64,000 nt of DNA from Solirubrobacterales bacterium. Lineage in GTDB: Bacteria > Actinomycetota > Thermoleophilia > Solirubrobacterales > 70-9. The position numbers and the translations under genes were made by a program. The notes under the pieces are model-generated. The model was not told the origin of the DNA, did not search any database, and saw only the letters and a program-made list of their open reading frames with translations. Every line of letters starts with the position of its first letter. Position 1 is the first letter of the stretch. Where the stretch lies: positions 1-64,000 of the forward strand of contig JAICSS010000010.1 in NCBI GenBank assembly GCA_025936755.1. Reading direction: 5' to 3'. Of the stretch, positions 34,121 through 42,087 are shown piece after piece.

Positions 34121-35061
34121 AGGCGCGGCGCGACCTCGCGCCCCATCAGCGCGACCGCGTCGAGGTCGCGGTGGAGAAGGTGCTGGCCCATGATCCGGGT
34201 CAGGCCGGCCGCCTCCAGCTCCCGCAGCTGCTCGACCGCCTCCTCGACCGTGCCGAGGATCGTGCTCGGGCGCAGGCCGGCGATGAACGCCGCGCCGTCG
34301 CCGCCCTCGCCTTTCCACTCCGAGAGGCGGGAGGCGCGGTCGAGCAGGTCCTCGCGGTCGGCGCCGACCAGCCAGCCGGTCATCATCGAGAGCGGCAGGG
34401 TCGCCGGATCGCGTCCCTCCTTCTCGCAGGCCTCGTCGAGCCGCCGCCGCAGGTCGGCGACCTCCGCCGCCGTCGACATCACCGTGTTGTACTCGTCGGC
34501 CCAGCGGGCGCCGATCCGCAGGCTGCGCGGGCCGCCTTTGGCGCCGAGGATCAGCGGCAGCGGCCGCTGCACCGGCTTCGGCAGGGCGTCGAGCTCCCGC
34601 GCCGAGTAGTACTTGCCGTCGAAGTGGAACGGCCCCTCGGCCCAGTGGCCGCGGACGACCTGCATCTGCTCTTCGAGCGTCTCCATCCGCGGCCCGATCT
34701 CCGGCAGGTCGAAGCCGTAGAGCTCGTGCTCGCGCTCCCACCAGCCGGCGCCGATCCCGACTTCGACCCGGCCGCCGGAGACGTGGTCGGCGGTCACCGC
34801 CGCCTTTGCCAGCACCGCCGGGTGGCGGAAGGTCGCCGGCGAGACCATCGTCCCCAGCCGCAGCTTCTCGGTCGTCGCCCCCAGCGCCGTGATCGTCCCC
34901 CAGGCGTCGAGCGAGCCGCGCTCGCGCCGGTCGTCGACCGAGAGGTAGTGGTCGGAGCGGAACATCGTCCCCACCCCGTGCTCTTCGCAGGCCGCCGCCA
35001 GCGCCTGCCAGTCCTCCCAGGTCACGTCCTCCTGGCCCTCGACCATCAGGCAAACGTCCAT
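34117..35061 (-). CDS. Luciferase-like (LLM) F420-dependent-type oxidoreductase
   Basis: 314 residues with the bacterial luciferase-like barrel: FRSDHYLSV, LRLGTMVSPATFRHPAVLAKAAVTADHVSGGRVEVGIGAGWW (in part), and PLPLILGAKGGPRSLRIGARWADEYN. The GxGAGWW segment is usual in F420-dependent actinobacterial members, though FMN use cannot be excluded. GAGGAGG precedes the ATG. Substrate unknown. Confidence 0.88.
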   Translation of the reverse strand: MDVCLMVEGQEDVTWEDWQALAAACEEHGVGTMFRSDHYLSVDDRRERGSLDAWGTITALGATTEKLRLGTMVSPATFRHPAVLAKAAVTADHVSGGRVEVGIGAGWWEREHELYGFDLPEIGPRMETLEEQMQVVRGHWAEGPFHFDGKYYSARELDALPKPVQRPLPLILGAKGGPRSLRIGARWADEYNTVMSTAAEVADLRRRLDEACEKEGRDPATLPLSMMTGWLVGADREDLLDRASRLSEWKGEGGDGAAFIAGLRPSTILGTVEEAVEQLRELEAAGLTRIMGQHLLHRDLDAVALMGREVAPRL

Positions 35062-35071
35062 CGCGCCTCCT

Positions 35072-35785
35072 CTACCCGGCGGCGACGATTTCAGCGAAGG
35101 CCTCGAAGCCCGGCGCGGTGCGCTCGACCAGCGCCGCCTCGAGCTCGGCGGCGCGCTCCGGCAGGGCGTGGGCTCCGTCGTCGCCGAGCGCCGCGCGGGC
35201 TTCGGAGATCATCGTCGGCTCCTCGAGCCACGCCTCGACCAGGGCGAAGTCGGCCTCGGGATGGAAGAGGACGCCCCAGGCGTTGCCGGCGCGGAAGGCC
35301 TGGCAGGCGGTGCGGTCGGAGGATGCGAGCCGCTCGGCCCCGTCGGGCAGGTCGAAGCAGTCGCCGTGCCAGTGCAGGACCTCGGCGCCGGGGGCGAGCC
35401 CGCCCAGCAGCGGGTCGTCAGCCGTGGCGATCTCGACCGGAGCGAACCCGACCTCCCGCTTCCCGGGCCGCACCTCGGCCCCCAGCGCCCGCGCCAGCAG
35501 CTGCGCACCGAGGCAGACGCCGAGCACCGGCGTCCCCCGCGCGACCGCCGCGGACAGCCACTCGCGCTCCGCGGTCAGCGCCGGGAAGCGCTCGACTTCG
35601 TCGGCGTTCATCGGCCCGCCCATGATTACGGCGCCGGCGACTTCGTCATGAGGCGGCAGCGCCTGGCCGGCGAGCGGTTTGACCACCTTCACCCGCAAGT
35701 CGCGACAGGCGTCGAGGATCCGGTGCGGCCCCTCCCAGGGCACGTGCTGGACAACCAGCAGGGTCGGATGCTCGTCCAGGGTCAT
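35072..35785 (-). CDS. Class I glutamine amidotransferase
   Basis: 237 residues. GVIMGGPMNADE oxyanion region, nucleophile Cys in GVCLGAQLLARALG, LHWHGDCFDLPDGA, and FHPEADF where canonical members have HPE with catalytic His/Glu. It resembles stand-alone GMP-synthase-like amidotransferases that act on small metabolites. ATG 35785 is chosen because the domain starts a few residues later. It lies 10 nt upstream of the LLM gene in the same operon. Confidence 0.88.
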   Translation of the reverse strand: MTLDEHPTLLVVQHVPWEGPHRILDACRDLRVKVVKPLAGQALPPHDEVAGAVIMGGPMNADEVERFPALTAEREWLSAAVARGTPVLGVCLGAQLLARALGAEVRPGKREVGFAPVEIATADDPLLGGLAPGAEVLHWHGDCFDLPDGAERLASSDRTACQAFRAGNAWGVLFHPEADFALVEAWLEEPTMISEARAALGDDGAHALPERAAELEAALVERTAPGFEAFAEIVAAG

Positions 35786-35813
35786 CGCCGGCCAGGCTAG
35801 CCTCGGCCACTGA

Positions 35814-36848
35814 ATGACGCAGCCGACCTTTACCCCAGCGGGGTGTGGCAGAAATCGGATCCGCGGGTTGTCGGTGGTGGCGCTCGCCGCCCTACTGGTC
35901 GGCACGGTCCTCCTCGCCGCCACCGCCTCGGCCGTCGGCCCCTACCCCGGCCTCGGCTCGTGCCATGTCTCCCCGGACCCACCCGCGTCGCTCTCGCCGC
36001 GCGCGCCGTCCCTCCCCACCGAGGCCGCCTGGAACCAGGACGTCTCGAAGGCGCCCCGCGACCCGCGCTCGAACTCCTACATCTCCTACATCGACTCGCA
36101 CGGCGGCGATCGCCTCCATCCCGACTTCGGCTCCCCGCGTCCCTACGGGTTCCCCTACTCCGTGGTCGGCGCCGGCCAGCCGAAGTTGCCGATCCACTAC
36201 ACCGCCTACGGCGAGGAGAGCGACCCCGGCCCGTTCCCGGTCCCGGCCGGAGCGCCGGTCGAGGGCGGCAACCGCAGCGACGGCGACCGCCACGTCCTCG
36301 TCGTCGACCGCTCCGCCTGCCGGCTCTACGAGCTCTACCGCGCCTTCTACGTCGCCAAGCCGCGCCCGCACTGGAACGCCGACTCGGGGACGAGCTGGGA
36401 CCTCAGCTCCGCCGCCCGCCGTCCCGACGGCTGGACCTCCGCCGACGCCGCCGGGCTGCCGATCTTCCCCGGGCTCGTCCGCTACGACGAGGTCGCCGCC
36501 GGCCACCTCGACCACGCGATCCGCGTCACCTTCGAGAGCACCCGCGAGGCCTGGGTCCACCCCGCCTCCCACTGCGCCGGCGACACCTCCGACCCGAATG
36601 CCCCGCCGATGGGCCTGCGCCTGCGACTCAAGGCCGGCTACGGGCTCGGCCGCTTCCGCGGCGCCGCGAGGACGATCGCCCTGGCGATGAAGCGCTACGG
36701 GCTGATCGTCGCCGACAACGGCTCCAACTGGTTCTTCTCCGGCAGCAGCGACCGCCGCTGGGACGACGAGGACCTGAACCAGCTGAAGCGGATCCCCGGC
36801 AGCGCCTTCGAGGTGGTCAAAAGCGCGGCAACGCCGCATTCATGCTGA
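35814..36848 (+). CDS. Secreted protein of unknown function, 344 residues
   Basis: A signal/anchor segment (SVVALAALLVGTVLLAATASA) leads into a secreted domain with recurrent aromatic, Pro and His residues: AAWNQDVSK, GGDRLHPDFGS, RHVLVVDRSACRLYELY, HLDHAIRVTF, WVHPASHCAG, GLRLRLKAGY, NGSNWFFSG. The order looks like a conserved actinobacterial secreted family, but I cannot name it or assign a catalytic set. The best start is unclear because no Shine-Dalgarno precedes ATG 35814. Confidence 0.7.
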   Translation: MTQPTFTPAGCGRNRIRGLSVVALAALLVGTVLLAATASAVGPYPGLGSCHVSPDPPASLSPRAPSLPTEAAWNQDVSKAPRDPRSNSYISYIDSHGGDRLHPDFGSPRPYGFPYSVVGAGQPKLPIHYTAYGEESDPGPFPVPAGAPVEGGNRSDGDRHVLVVDRSACRLYELYRAFYVAKPRPHWNADSGTSWDLSSAARRPDGWTSADAAGLPIFPGLVRYDEVAAGHLDHAIRVTFESTREAWVHPASHCAGDTSDPNAPPMGLRLRLKAGYGLGRFRGAARTIALAMKRYGLIVADNGSNWFFSGSSDRRWDDEDLNQLKRIPGSAFEVVKSAATPHSC

Positions 36849-36909
36849 TTTGCAGGCATTGGATTGGGTACTTGAGCCAATAGGGACACACCCCTGAGGA
36901 GAGAGGAAA

Positions 36910-37515
36910 ATGGCTCAGACCAAACCCAAATCGAGTTCGAAACCGAAAACGAAATCGAAACCGAAATCCAGCAAATCGTCGGCTTCGAAAACCGCGAAAC
37001 CGGCCTCGAAATCGAAATCCAAATCGGCGTCGAAACCCAAAGCGGCGAAATCGAAAGCGAAACCGAGCAAAAGCAAAGCGAGCAAGCCGCGCAGCTCGAG
37101 CAACGGCGCCAGCGCCAAAAGCAGCTCGAACGGCTCGTCGAGCAAACACTCGAACGTCGAGGCGGTAAAAAACGCGGTCGGCGGCGCCGGTCAGACCGTA
37201 GGCAAAGTCGCGAGCAAAGCGAAAGTGCCGCTCGTCGCCGGCGGGGCGGCGATCGCCGGGGCCGCGGGCGGGATGGCTCTCGCCGCCTCGAAGAAAGGCC
37301 GCAAGAGCGGTCTCAGCAAGGCCATGAGCCGCAGGCCCAAAGTCAAGGTCAGCGGTAAAGACATGGCAAAGGCAGCCAAAGAGGTAGGGAACTTCAGCGC
37401 GCAGGTTGGCGAGCTCGCCACCGAGCTCCAGCGCGCTCGAGAGTCGGCGGACGGGAACGGCAAGCACCGCTCGCCGGTAGAGGTCGTTCTACAGGGGCTC
37501 ACCGCGAGGCGCTAG
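36910..37515 (+). CDS. Histone H1-like basic-tailed protein with Gly-zipper helix
   Basis: 201 residues. Residues 1-82 are nearly only Lys, Ser, Ala and Pro, written with repeated AAA-TCG/TCC codons. Residues 108-130 (VPLVAGGAAIAGAAGGMALAA) form a glycine-zipper membrane helix, then a basic patch, then an amphipathic helix (MAKAAKEVGNFSAQVGELATELQ). A GAGGAGAGAGGA site precedes the ATG. It shares the MAQ-TK opening and basic tail with the protein at 37892-39151. It may tether DNA, polyanions or granules to a membrane; this is inference. No named family recognised. Confidence 0.75.
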   Translation: MAQTKPKSSSKPKTKSKPKSSKSSASKTAKPASKSKSKSASKPKAAKSKAKPSKSKASKPRSSSNGASAKSSSNGSSSKHSNVEAVKNAVGGAGQTVGKVASKAKVPLVAGGAAIAGAAGGMALAASKKGRKSGLSKAMSRRPKVKVSGKDMAKAAKEVGNFSAQVGELATELQRARESADGNGKHRSPVEVVLQGLTARR

Positions 37516-37539
37516 CGCCGGGCTGGCCCTGAGGACATT

Positions 37540-37577
37540 GGCTGCGACCGCGCGTACGGGACGCGCGGTCGGCAGCC
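37540..37577. terminator. Strong hairpin between convergent genes
   Basis: An 11-bp perfect stem (CGACCGCGCGT with ACGCGCGGTCG, 5-nt loop) is extended by five more pairs across a one-base bulge (GGCTG/CAGCC). It fills the gap between the + gene ending at 37515 and the - gene ending at 37578, so it probably terminates both. Confidence 0.65.
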
Positions 37578-37895
37578 TCACTCCGGTCCCGCTCCCTCCG
37601 CTTCGCGTCGTCGCCGCTGCCCCACTTCGCGGGCCACGTCCTCGGCATCGAAGTCCTCGCCTTCGGCCGGGTGGACGATCCACTGCGCCACCTTCCAGTC
37701 GACCTTGACGTCGCGATAGGCGACCCCGGCCTCCGGCTCCTCTGGGATGTTCTCCCGCTCGACCTCCGCGTCGGTTTCGTGGCCCGGCTCGCCGTAGTAG
37801 GCGACCTTGCGCTTCTTCGGGACCTTCCCGAACGTCACCTCCCTGGCCTTGACCGAGGTGGAGAAGTCGAGGTCGGGACGACGGCCGCCGCTCAC
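37578..37895 (-). CDS. Conserved-looking small protein of basic-tail cluster
   Basis: 105 residues, soluble. RRPDLDFSTSVKAREVTF, KVAYYGEPGHETDAEVERENIPEE and AGVAYRDVKVDWKVAQWI form a beta-rich core, with an acidic/basic helical tail (EDVAREVGQRRRREAEG). Its GTG start overlaps the TGA of the repeat protein (GTGA), so the two are translated together. The family is not recognised; the tight coupling suggests that they act together. Confidence 0.75.
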   Translation of the reverse strand: MSGGRRPDLDFSTSVKAREVTFGKVPKKRKVAYYGEPGHETDAEVERENIPEEPEAGVAYRDVKVDWKVAQWIVHPAEGEDFDAEDVAREVGQRRRREAEGAGPE

Positions 37896-39151
37896 GCGGC
37901 AGCCGCCTTCTCGACGTCATGGACGGTGACGCGGCCTTCGGCGCCGGTGCCCTCGACCTCGTCGACGTCGACCCCGTGCTCCTCGGCCTTGCGCAACGCC
38001 GCCTCGGTGGCGTTGTGCTTGGCGGCCCGCCGCTGGCGGCGTTTTTCGCCCAGCTCCATCGCCTTGTGAGTGGCGGCGAGGCCGAGGTCTTTGGCCTCGT
38101 CGGCTGCGGCTGCGCCGATCTCTTTGGCGACGAGCTTGGCGATCTGTTTGGCGATGCCGCCGCCGGCTCCGCCTTCGCCTCCATTGCCGCCGCCGTTGCC
38201 GCCGTTTCCGCCTCCACCGCCGCCCGGGCCCGCCAGTCCGCCGAGCGCACCAGCGCCCTGGCCGAGCCCGCCGACCGCCTGCCCGGCCCCTTCGCCGAGC
38301 CCGCCGACGGCCTGGCCCGCGCCTTCGCCGACCTGCCCGACGGCTTTGTTGGCGCCTTCGCCGACCTCGCCTACCGCTTTCCCGGCGCCGCCGCCCACGT
38401 CTTCCACCGCCCCGCCGGCTCCTTCGCCCACGTCTTCCACGGCGCCGCCGGCTCCTTTGCCGACGTCTTTGACGGCGCCCCCGGCGCCCTCGCCGACGTC
38501 TTCGACCGCGCTGCCGGCGCCTTCGCCGATCTGCCCGACCGCTTTATTCGCCCCTTCGCCGACTTCGCCGACCGCTTTCCCGGCGCCTTCGGTGACCGGT
38601 TCGAGCGAGTGCGCAATCGTCTGCAGCACGTCCGGGTTGCGGTCGAGCGTGGTCAGGACCCGGTCGATGATCGCGGTCACGTGGTCGAGGCGTGCCCGCA
38701 TCAGCATCTGAGCTTCGACCCCTTTGATGTTTAGTTCGACCTTCCCCAGCTCGACGTGGACGCCGACGCTCAACTTCACCAGGTCGAGGACCTCGGCGTG
38801 GAGGGAGACCCGCGCCATGAGGTCGTCGAGCTCGAAGTGGATCTCGTCGACCTTGACCACAGGGACGTCGACGATGACGTCGGGCTCGTCGGTATCGCTG
38901 ATTTCGCCCGGGTCGATGACCGTGTAGTCCTCGTACATCTGCTCCGGCCGGGTCTTGTCGGAACCCTGGTTGCGGATCCCGCTCCGCCGCTGCCCGTCAC
39001 CCGAGCCATTTTCGTCCTTCTTCTGGGTCGGGCTTTTGTTGCGCCCGCTCCCCGCCGTGCTCTGGTGGACTTCTTTCCGGGGGCTTTTGCTCCTGGCTTT
39101 TTTGGACTGCGCCCGTTTCCGACTGTTTTTGGATTTGGTCTGCTGGGCCAT
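37892..39151 (-). CDS. Basic-tailed protein with ten 11-residue repeats and E3-binding-like C-terminus
   Basis: 419 residues. 1-68: Lys/Arg/Ser tail. 91-175: an alternating beta-like domain (VIVDVPVVKVDEIHFELDDL ... HVELGKVELNIKGVEAQ) then helix. 187-306: ten consecutive 11-mers of the form GEGAGxAVxxV plus a partial one. 308-332: Gly/Asn-rich. 333-378: helix with basic end. 382-417: KAEEHGVDVDEVEGTGAEGR, then VTVHDVEKA, matching the peripheral-subunit (E3)-binding domain of lipoyl E2 proteins. ATG 39151 has AGGAG upstream. No enzyme motif. A scaffold binding membranes or DNA is my inference. Confidence 0.8.
   Translation of the reverse strand: MAQQTKSKNSRKRAQSKKARSKSPRKEVHQSTAGSGRNKSPTQKKDENGSGDGQRRSGIRNQGSDKTRPEQMYEDYTVIDPGEISDTDEPDVIVDVPVVKVDEIHFELDDLMARVSLHAEVLDLVKLSVGVHVELGKVELNIKGVEAQMLMRARLDHVTAIIDRVLTTLDRNPDVLQTIAHSLEPVTEGAGKAVGEVGEGANKAVGQIGEGAGSAVEDVGEGAGGAVKDVGKGAGGAVEDVGEGAGGAVEDVGGGAGKAVGEVGEGANKAVGQVGEGAGQAVGGLGEGAGQAVGGLGQGAGALGGLAGPGGGGGGNGGNGGGNGGEGGAGGGIAKQIAKLVAKEIGAAAADEAKDLGLAATHKAMELGEKRRQRRAAKHNATEAALRKAEEHGVDVDEVEGTGAEGRVTVHDVEKAAAA
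38234..38593 (-). repeat. Tandem 33-bp coding repeats
   Basis: Ten and a fraction tandem units of 33 bp inside the gene above encode 11-residue repeats (consensus GEGAGxAVxxV). Units differ at several bases, so the array is old or under protein-level selection. Flanks and lack of spacer diversity exclude a CRISPR array. Confidence 0.88.
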
Positions 39152-39240
39152 CCCACACCTCTCCTCGCTCACGCGTTTCCTCTTCCCTTAAGGAACTTTT
39201 TCCCGTTGCGAGAAGCGGCAAACGCAGCTGTAGCCGGAAG

Positions 39241-39393
39241 TCAGTGGCTGTGGCGGCGGCCGCCGGAGACCAGGCGCCAGGCCCGGCTGAGGACGTAGAG
39301 GATCGCGAAGGAGATCGCGAGCCCGATCGCGCCGAGCAGGAGGAGGAAGAGCACGAAGGCGAAAATCGCCACCGGGATCAGGAGCAGTTTCAC
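39241..39393 (-). CDS. Small single-span membrane protein, 50 residues
   Basis: A GTG-started ORF whose product is one long hydrophobic stretch (LLLIPVAIFAFVLFLLLLGA and on to AILYVLSRAW) with a basic C-terminus ending GGRRHSH. It lies 89 nt upstream of the repeat-protein gene on the same strand. Only a weak AGG precedes the start. Its strongly membrane-like composition argues for a real gene; function unknown. Confidence 0.5.
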   Translation of the reverse strand: MKLLLIPVAIFAFVLFLLLLGAIGLAISFAILYVLSRAWRLVSGGRRHSH

Positions 39394-39410
39394 GCCTGCG
39401 TAGTCTTGCA

Positions 39411-40130
39411 ATGGAGATGCTTCAGACGGCGGCAGTCCTGCAGGTGGTGGTGGCGCTGGCCGGCGCCAGCGGCGGCAACCGGGCGGTGGCGACGATCGGC
39501 GACGGCCTCGCCCTGATGGAAGCCCGCCAGCGCGTCGAACGGACCGACTCCGCGGAACCGCGCCCGGCGGCGAAGAAGGCGAGCCTGCCGAGCGCCGCAG
39601 AAATCGCCGCCGATCCCTCCAAGCTGCCGCCCGCCTCGGCCGGCAGCAACGGGACCCACGTGCCCCACACCTCCTCGCTGCGCCGCGACCAGATCTTCGC
39701 CCACCGCCGCGGCGGCTCGGGCTCGAGCGCGATCCTCCTCACCGGCGTCGCCCTCGCCCCGACCGACGCGCCGGCGGCGGTCGCGGGGGCGATCGACGCC
39801 GCCAACACGATCGTCGGCCGCCCCTACGTCTGGGGCGGCGGCCACGCCTCCTTCTACAGCAACTCCTACGACTGCTCCGGCGCCGTCAGCTTCGCCCTCT
39901 TCGGCGGCGGCCTGATCCCGCGCCCGCTCACCTCCGGCGACCTCATGCACTGGGGTGCGCCCGGGCCCGGCAGGTGGATCACCGTCTACGCCAACCCCGG
40001 CCACGCCTTCGTCGAGATCGCCGGCCTGCGCTTCGACACGGTCGGCGACGAACAGGGGACGGGACCGCGCTGGCACCTCGCCGCGGTCTCGACCGCCGGC
40101 TTCGTCGCCCGGCACCCGCCGGGCCTCTGA
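39411..40130 (+). CDS. NlpC/P60-family cell-wall peptidase
   Basis: 239 residues. The C-terminal domain (about 115-235) has AANTIVGRPYVWGGGH, the catalytic Cys in YDCSGAVSFAL and the His in NPGHAFVEIAGLRFDT. The N-terminal 110 residues are a low-complexity Ala/Ser/Pro region after a hydrophobic start that could be a signal or anchor. These enzymes cut D-Glu-DAP or related bonds in peptidoglycan. The start codon is uncertain. Confidence 0.87.
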   Translation: MEMLQTAAVLQVVVALAGASGGNRAVATIGDGLALMEARQRVERTDSAEPRPAAKKASLPSAAEIAADPSKLPPASAGSNGTHVPHTSSLRRDQIFAHRRGGSGSSAILLTGVALAPTDAPAAVAGAIDAANTIVGRPYVWGGGHASFYSNSYDCSGAVSFALFGGGLIPRPLTSGDLMHWGAPGPGRWITVYANPGHAFVEIAGLRFDTVGDEQGTGPRWHLAAVSTAGFVARHPPGL

Positions 40131-40141
40131 GAAGCGAGAAA

Positions 40142-40167
40142 GGCCGGCCTCCGCTTAGAGGCCGGCC
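40142..40167. terminator. Bidirectional hairpin, NlpC gene and mini-gene
   Basis: A 10-bp perfect stem (GGCCGGCCTC with GAGGCCGGCC, 6-nt loop) begins 12 nt after the NlpC stop and, on the other strand, 9 nt after the mini-gene stop. On the minus strand TTTCTCGCTTCTC follows, giving a modest U-tract. Confidence 0.65.
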
Positions 40168-40176
40168 CCGTGGTGG

Positions 40177-40233
40177 CTAGTTGCCCTTCCCGATCGACTC
40201 GAGGGGCATAACGCGCTCGGTGTGGAGATCCAT
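40177..40233 (-). CDS. 18-residue peptide mini-gene
   Basis: ATG to TAG encodes MDLHTERVMPLESIGKGN. Upstream is a strong purine block GGAGGGGGTGAAGAAGG ending at the ATG, and a perfect 10-bp hairpin follows the stop by 9 nt. The peptide has no cysteine; Ser, Thr, Glu, Lys and the C-terminal Gly-Asn could be modification sites, but no maturase is adjacent. It faces away from the HTH gene at 40409. It could be a signalling peptide, RiPP precursor or leader peptide. The 40234-40408 region is AT-richer, as for divergent promoters. Confidence 0.5.
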   Translation of the reverse strand: MDLHTERVMPLESIGKGN

Positions 40234-40408
40234 CCTTCTTCACCCCCTCCGGACTCGGCTATCTGAGGTTGCCTCTGGATTATTGGTGAATCTGATTCCA
40301 GTAATGAGCTTACTTTCAGCAAAAAGCGGGACTTTTTGAACACAATGTCCAGCCAGCGGTTACGATCAAGCCCTCGCCAGTAATCAGCCCGCGATAAGGA
40401 AGAAGCCG

Positions 40409-40996
40409 ATGTCGACCAAAACCCAGCGCCGCAAAGCCACCGAGAACCGGATCAAAGCGATGAGCCACCCGTTGCGGGCGTCGATCCTGCGCATGCTCAC
40501 CGAGCGGACGGCGAGCCCGGCCGAAATGGCCCGCGAGCTCGACGAGGAGCTTTCGAACGTCAGCTACCACACGAAACAGCTGGTCGAGTTCGAGTGCGCG
40601 GAGCTGGTCAGCACCCGGCCGGTGCGCGGGGCGCTAGAGCATTTCTACCGCGCCACCGAGCGGCATCTGATCGATACCGAGGAGTGGGAGGAGCTCGATC
40701 CGCTGGTGGCCGAGGACCTGGTCTGCGAATTCATGCAGAGGATCCTCGACGACTTCGTCGCTTCCGCCCGGGCCAGGATCGTCGGCTCCGACGAGAACTT
40801 CCACCTCACCCGCACGCTGCTCGTGCTCGACGAAGAGGGGATGGGAGAAGCCCTCGAAGCGCATGAACGAGCGCGGCTGGAGATCCTCGAGATCGCGGCC
40901 CGCAGCGCCGCCCGGATGGTCGAGTCCGGCGAGGAGGGGACCAACGTCTCCACCAGCCAGGGCCTGTTCAAGCTGCCCGACTCGAAGCGCCGCTAG
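40409..40996 (+). CDS. ArsR-type winged-helix regulator
   Basis: 195 residues. Winged helix at 14-90: RIKAMSHPLRASILRMLTER, SPAEMARELDEELSNVSYHTKQLVE and FYRATERHLI as wing. The C-terminal 100 residues are helical (dimer or ligand part). AAGGAAG precedes the ATG. It is divergent from the 18-codon mini-gene, so control of that gene is plausible but unproven. The stop abuts the convergent anti-sigma gene. Confidence 0.85.
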   Translation: MSTKTQRRKATENRIKAMSHPLRASILRMLTERTASPAEMARELDEELSNVSYHTKQLVEFECAELVSTRPVRGALEHFYRATERHLIDTEEWEELDPLVAEDLVCEFMQRILDDFVASARARIVGSDENFHLTRTLLVLDEEGMGEALEAHERARLEILEIAARSAARMVESGEEGTNVSTSQGLFKLPDSKRR

Positions 40997-41371
40997 CTAC
41001 TCCGCCGGCAGCGGGAACCGCATCCGCACCTCGGTCCCCTCGCCTTCCTGGACGATCCGCAGGTCGGCCGAGAGGCGGGCGATGATCGAGAGGCCGAGGC
41101 CGAGGCCGTCGACCGACCCTTTGCCGAAGCCCTTGCCGCGGTCGCGGACGCGGAGCTCGAGCCAATCGTCCCCGCGGCGGGCGGAGAGCTCGACGACGCC
41201 GGCCTCGCCGGCGGCTCCGGCGTACTTGACGGCGTTGGTCACCGCCTCGGAAACCACCAGGGCCACGTCGGCGGCCAGCTCCTCCCCCACTCCCTGCTCG
41301 CGCGCGAACTCCGTCGCCCGCCGCCGCAGCACCGGAACCGAGGCCGGCTCGGCCGGCATCACCAGATTCAT
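40997..41371 (-). CDS. RsbW-like anti-sigma factor/serine kinase
   Basis: 124 residues of the GHKL ATPase fold: N box VALVVSEAVTNAVKYA, G1 box RDRGKGFG and G2 region GLGLSIIARLSADL. Such proteins hold sigma factors and phosphorylate STAS antagonists; the MEDS-STAS protein at 5.7 kb is a possible partner class. ATG 41371 begins just before strand one; a TTG six codons earlier is possible. No sigma factor is adjacent. Confidence 0.85.
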   Translation of the reverse strand: MNLVMPAEPASVPVLRRRATEFAREQGVGEELAADVALVVSEAVTNAVKYAGAAGEAGVVELSARRGDDWLELRVRDRGKGFGKGSVDGLGLGLSIIARLSADLRIVQEGEGTEVRMRFPLPAE

Positions 41372-41597
41372 GCGGGGGATCCGGGGCAAGCGATGGACAC
41401 GCCGTTATCTTCGGCGATCCGGCGGTCGGCAGTAGCGCCGCAACGCCGCCGCCGGACCGGGCGCGCTCCTAGCCGCCGCGGGCCATATTCGCCGGGGTCC
41501 GGAAGCGAGGGCGCCCTCCTAAAGGAGATTGGACAGATTGTCGATGACGAGGTCATCCGGAGCGTCCCAGCGCTCGCCCACAGGAAGGAGATCGCCC

Positions 41598-42068
41598 ATG
41601 CATCGCATCACCCGTAGACGAGCGCTCGCCGCGCTCGCGGGTCTCGCCACCGTCGCCGTCGCCGCCGCGGCCTACGCGTACTTCACGAGCACCGGCTCCG
41701 GCACGGCCACCGCCAAAGTCGGCACCAGCTCCGCCGTCACCCTGAAAGGGACGGTTTCCGGCAACCTCTACCCGGGGGCCTCCTCGCAGGTCTCCTTCAC
41801 GGTCGACAACCCGTCGACCGGCGCGCAGCGGGTCGGGACGATCACCCTGACCGGGATCACGGTCGACGCCGGCCACTCGACCTGCAGCACGACGATCAGC
41901 GGCGGCAACCCCGACTTCTCGATGCCGGCCGTGGCCGTCAACGCCACCTTCCCCTCGGGCAACGGGCAGGCGGTGACGCCGAAAGGCACGCTGACGATGA
42001 ACGACACGGGCGTCAGCCAGAACGCCTGCCAGGGCGCGGAACTCACCCTCGCTCTCTCCAGCAACTAG
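41598..42068 (+). CDS. SipW-type secreted beta-sandwich protein, first of operon
   Basis: 156 residues. Twin Arg/basic start, membrane helix (LAALAGLATVAVAAAAYAYF), then FTSTGSGTATAKVG, the kind of segment cleaved in SipW/TasA-like signal peptides. The mature domain has YPGASSQVSFTVDNPSTGAQ, TLTGITVDAGHSTCSTTI and the closing DTGVSQNACQGAELTLALSSN (in part), with two Cys likely paired. AGGAAGGAG precedes the ATG. It may be a surface or fibre subunit. Confidence 0.72.
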   Translation: MHRITRRRALAALAGLATVAVAAAAYAYFTSTGSGTATAKVGTSSAVTLKGTVSGNLYPGASSQVSFTVDNPSTGAQRVGTITLTGITVDAGHSTCSTTISGGNPDFSMPAVAVNATFPSGNGQAVTPKGTLTMNDTGVSQNACQGAELTLALSSN

Positions 42069-42087
42069 GCCCGCCCGCGGCAACCCG

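Noticed and set aside
38234-38593. Possible CRISPR-like array
   Set aside because: Units are contiguous 33-bp coding repeats without spacers and keep the reading frame.
36910-39393. Gas-vesicle cluster
   Set aside because: I considered it because of small coupled proteins with basic tails, but no GvpA-like or GvpF/L-like protein is present in the window.
39986-40243. 85-residue minus-strand ORF overlapping the 18-codon peptide
   Set aside because: Its sequence is Arg/Pro-rich and runs through the hairpin into the NlpC coding region; the ATG frame has better signals.
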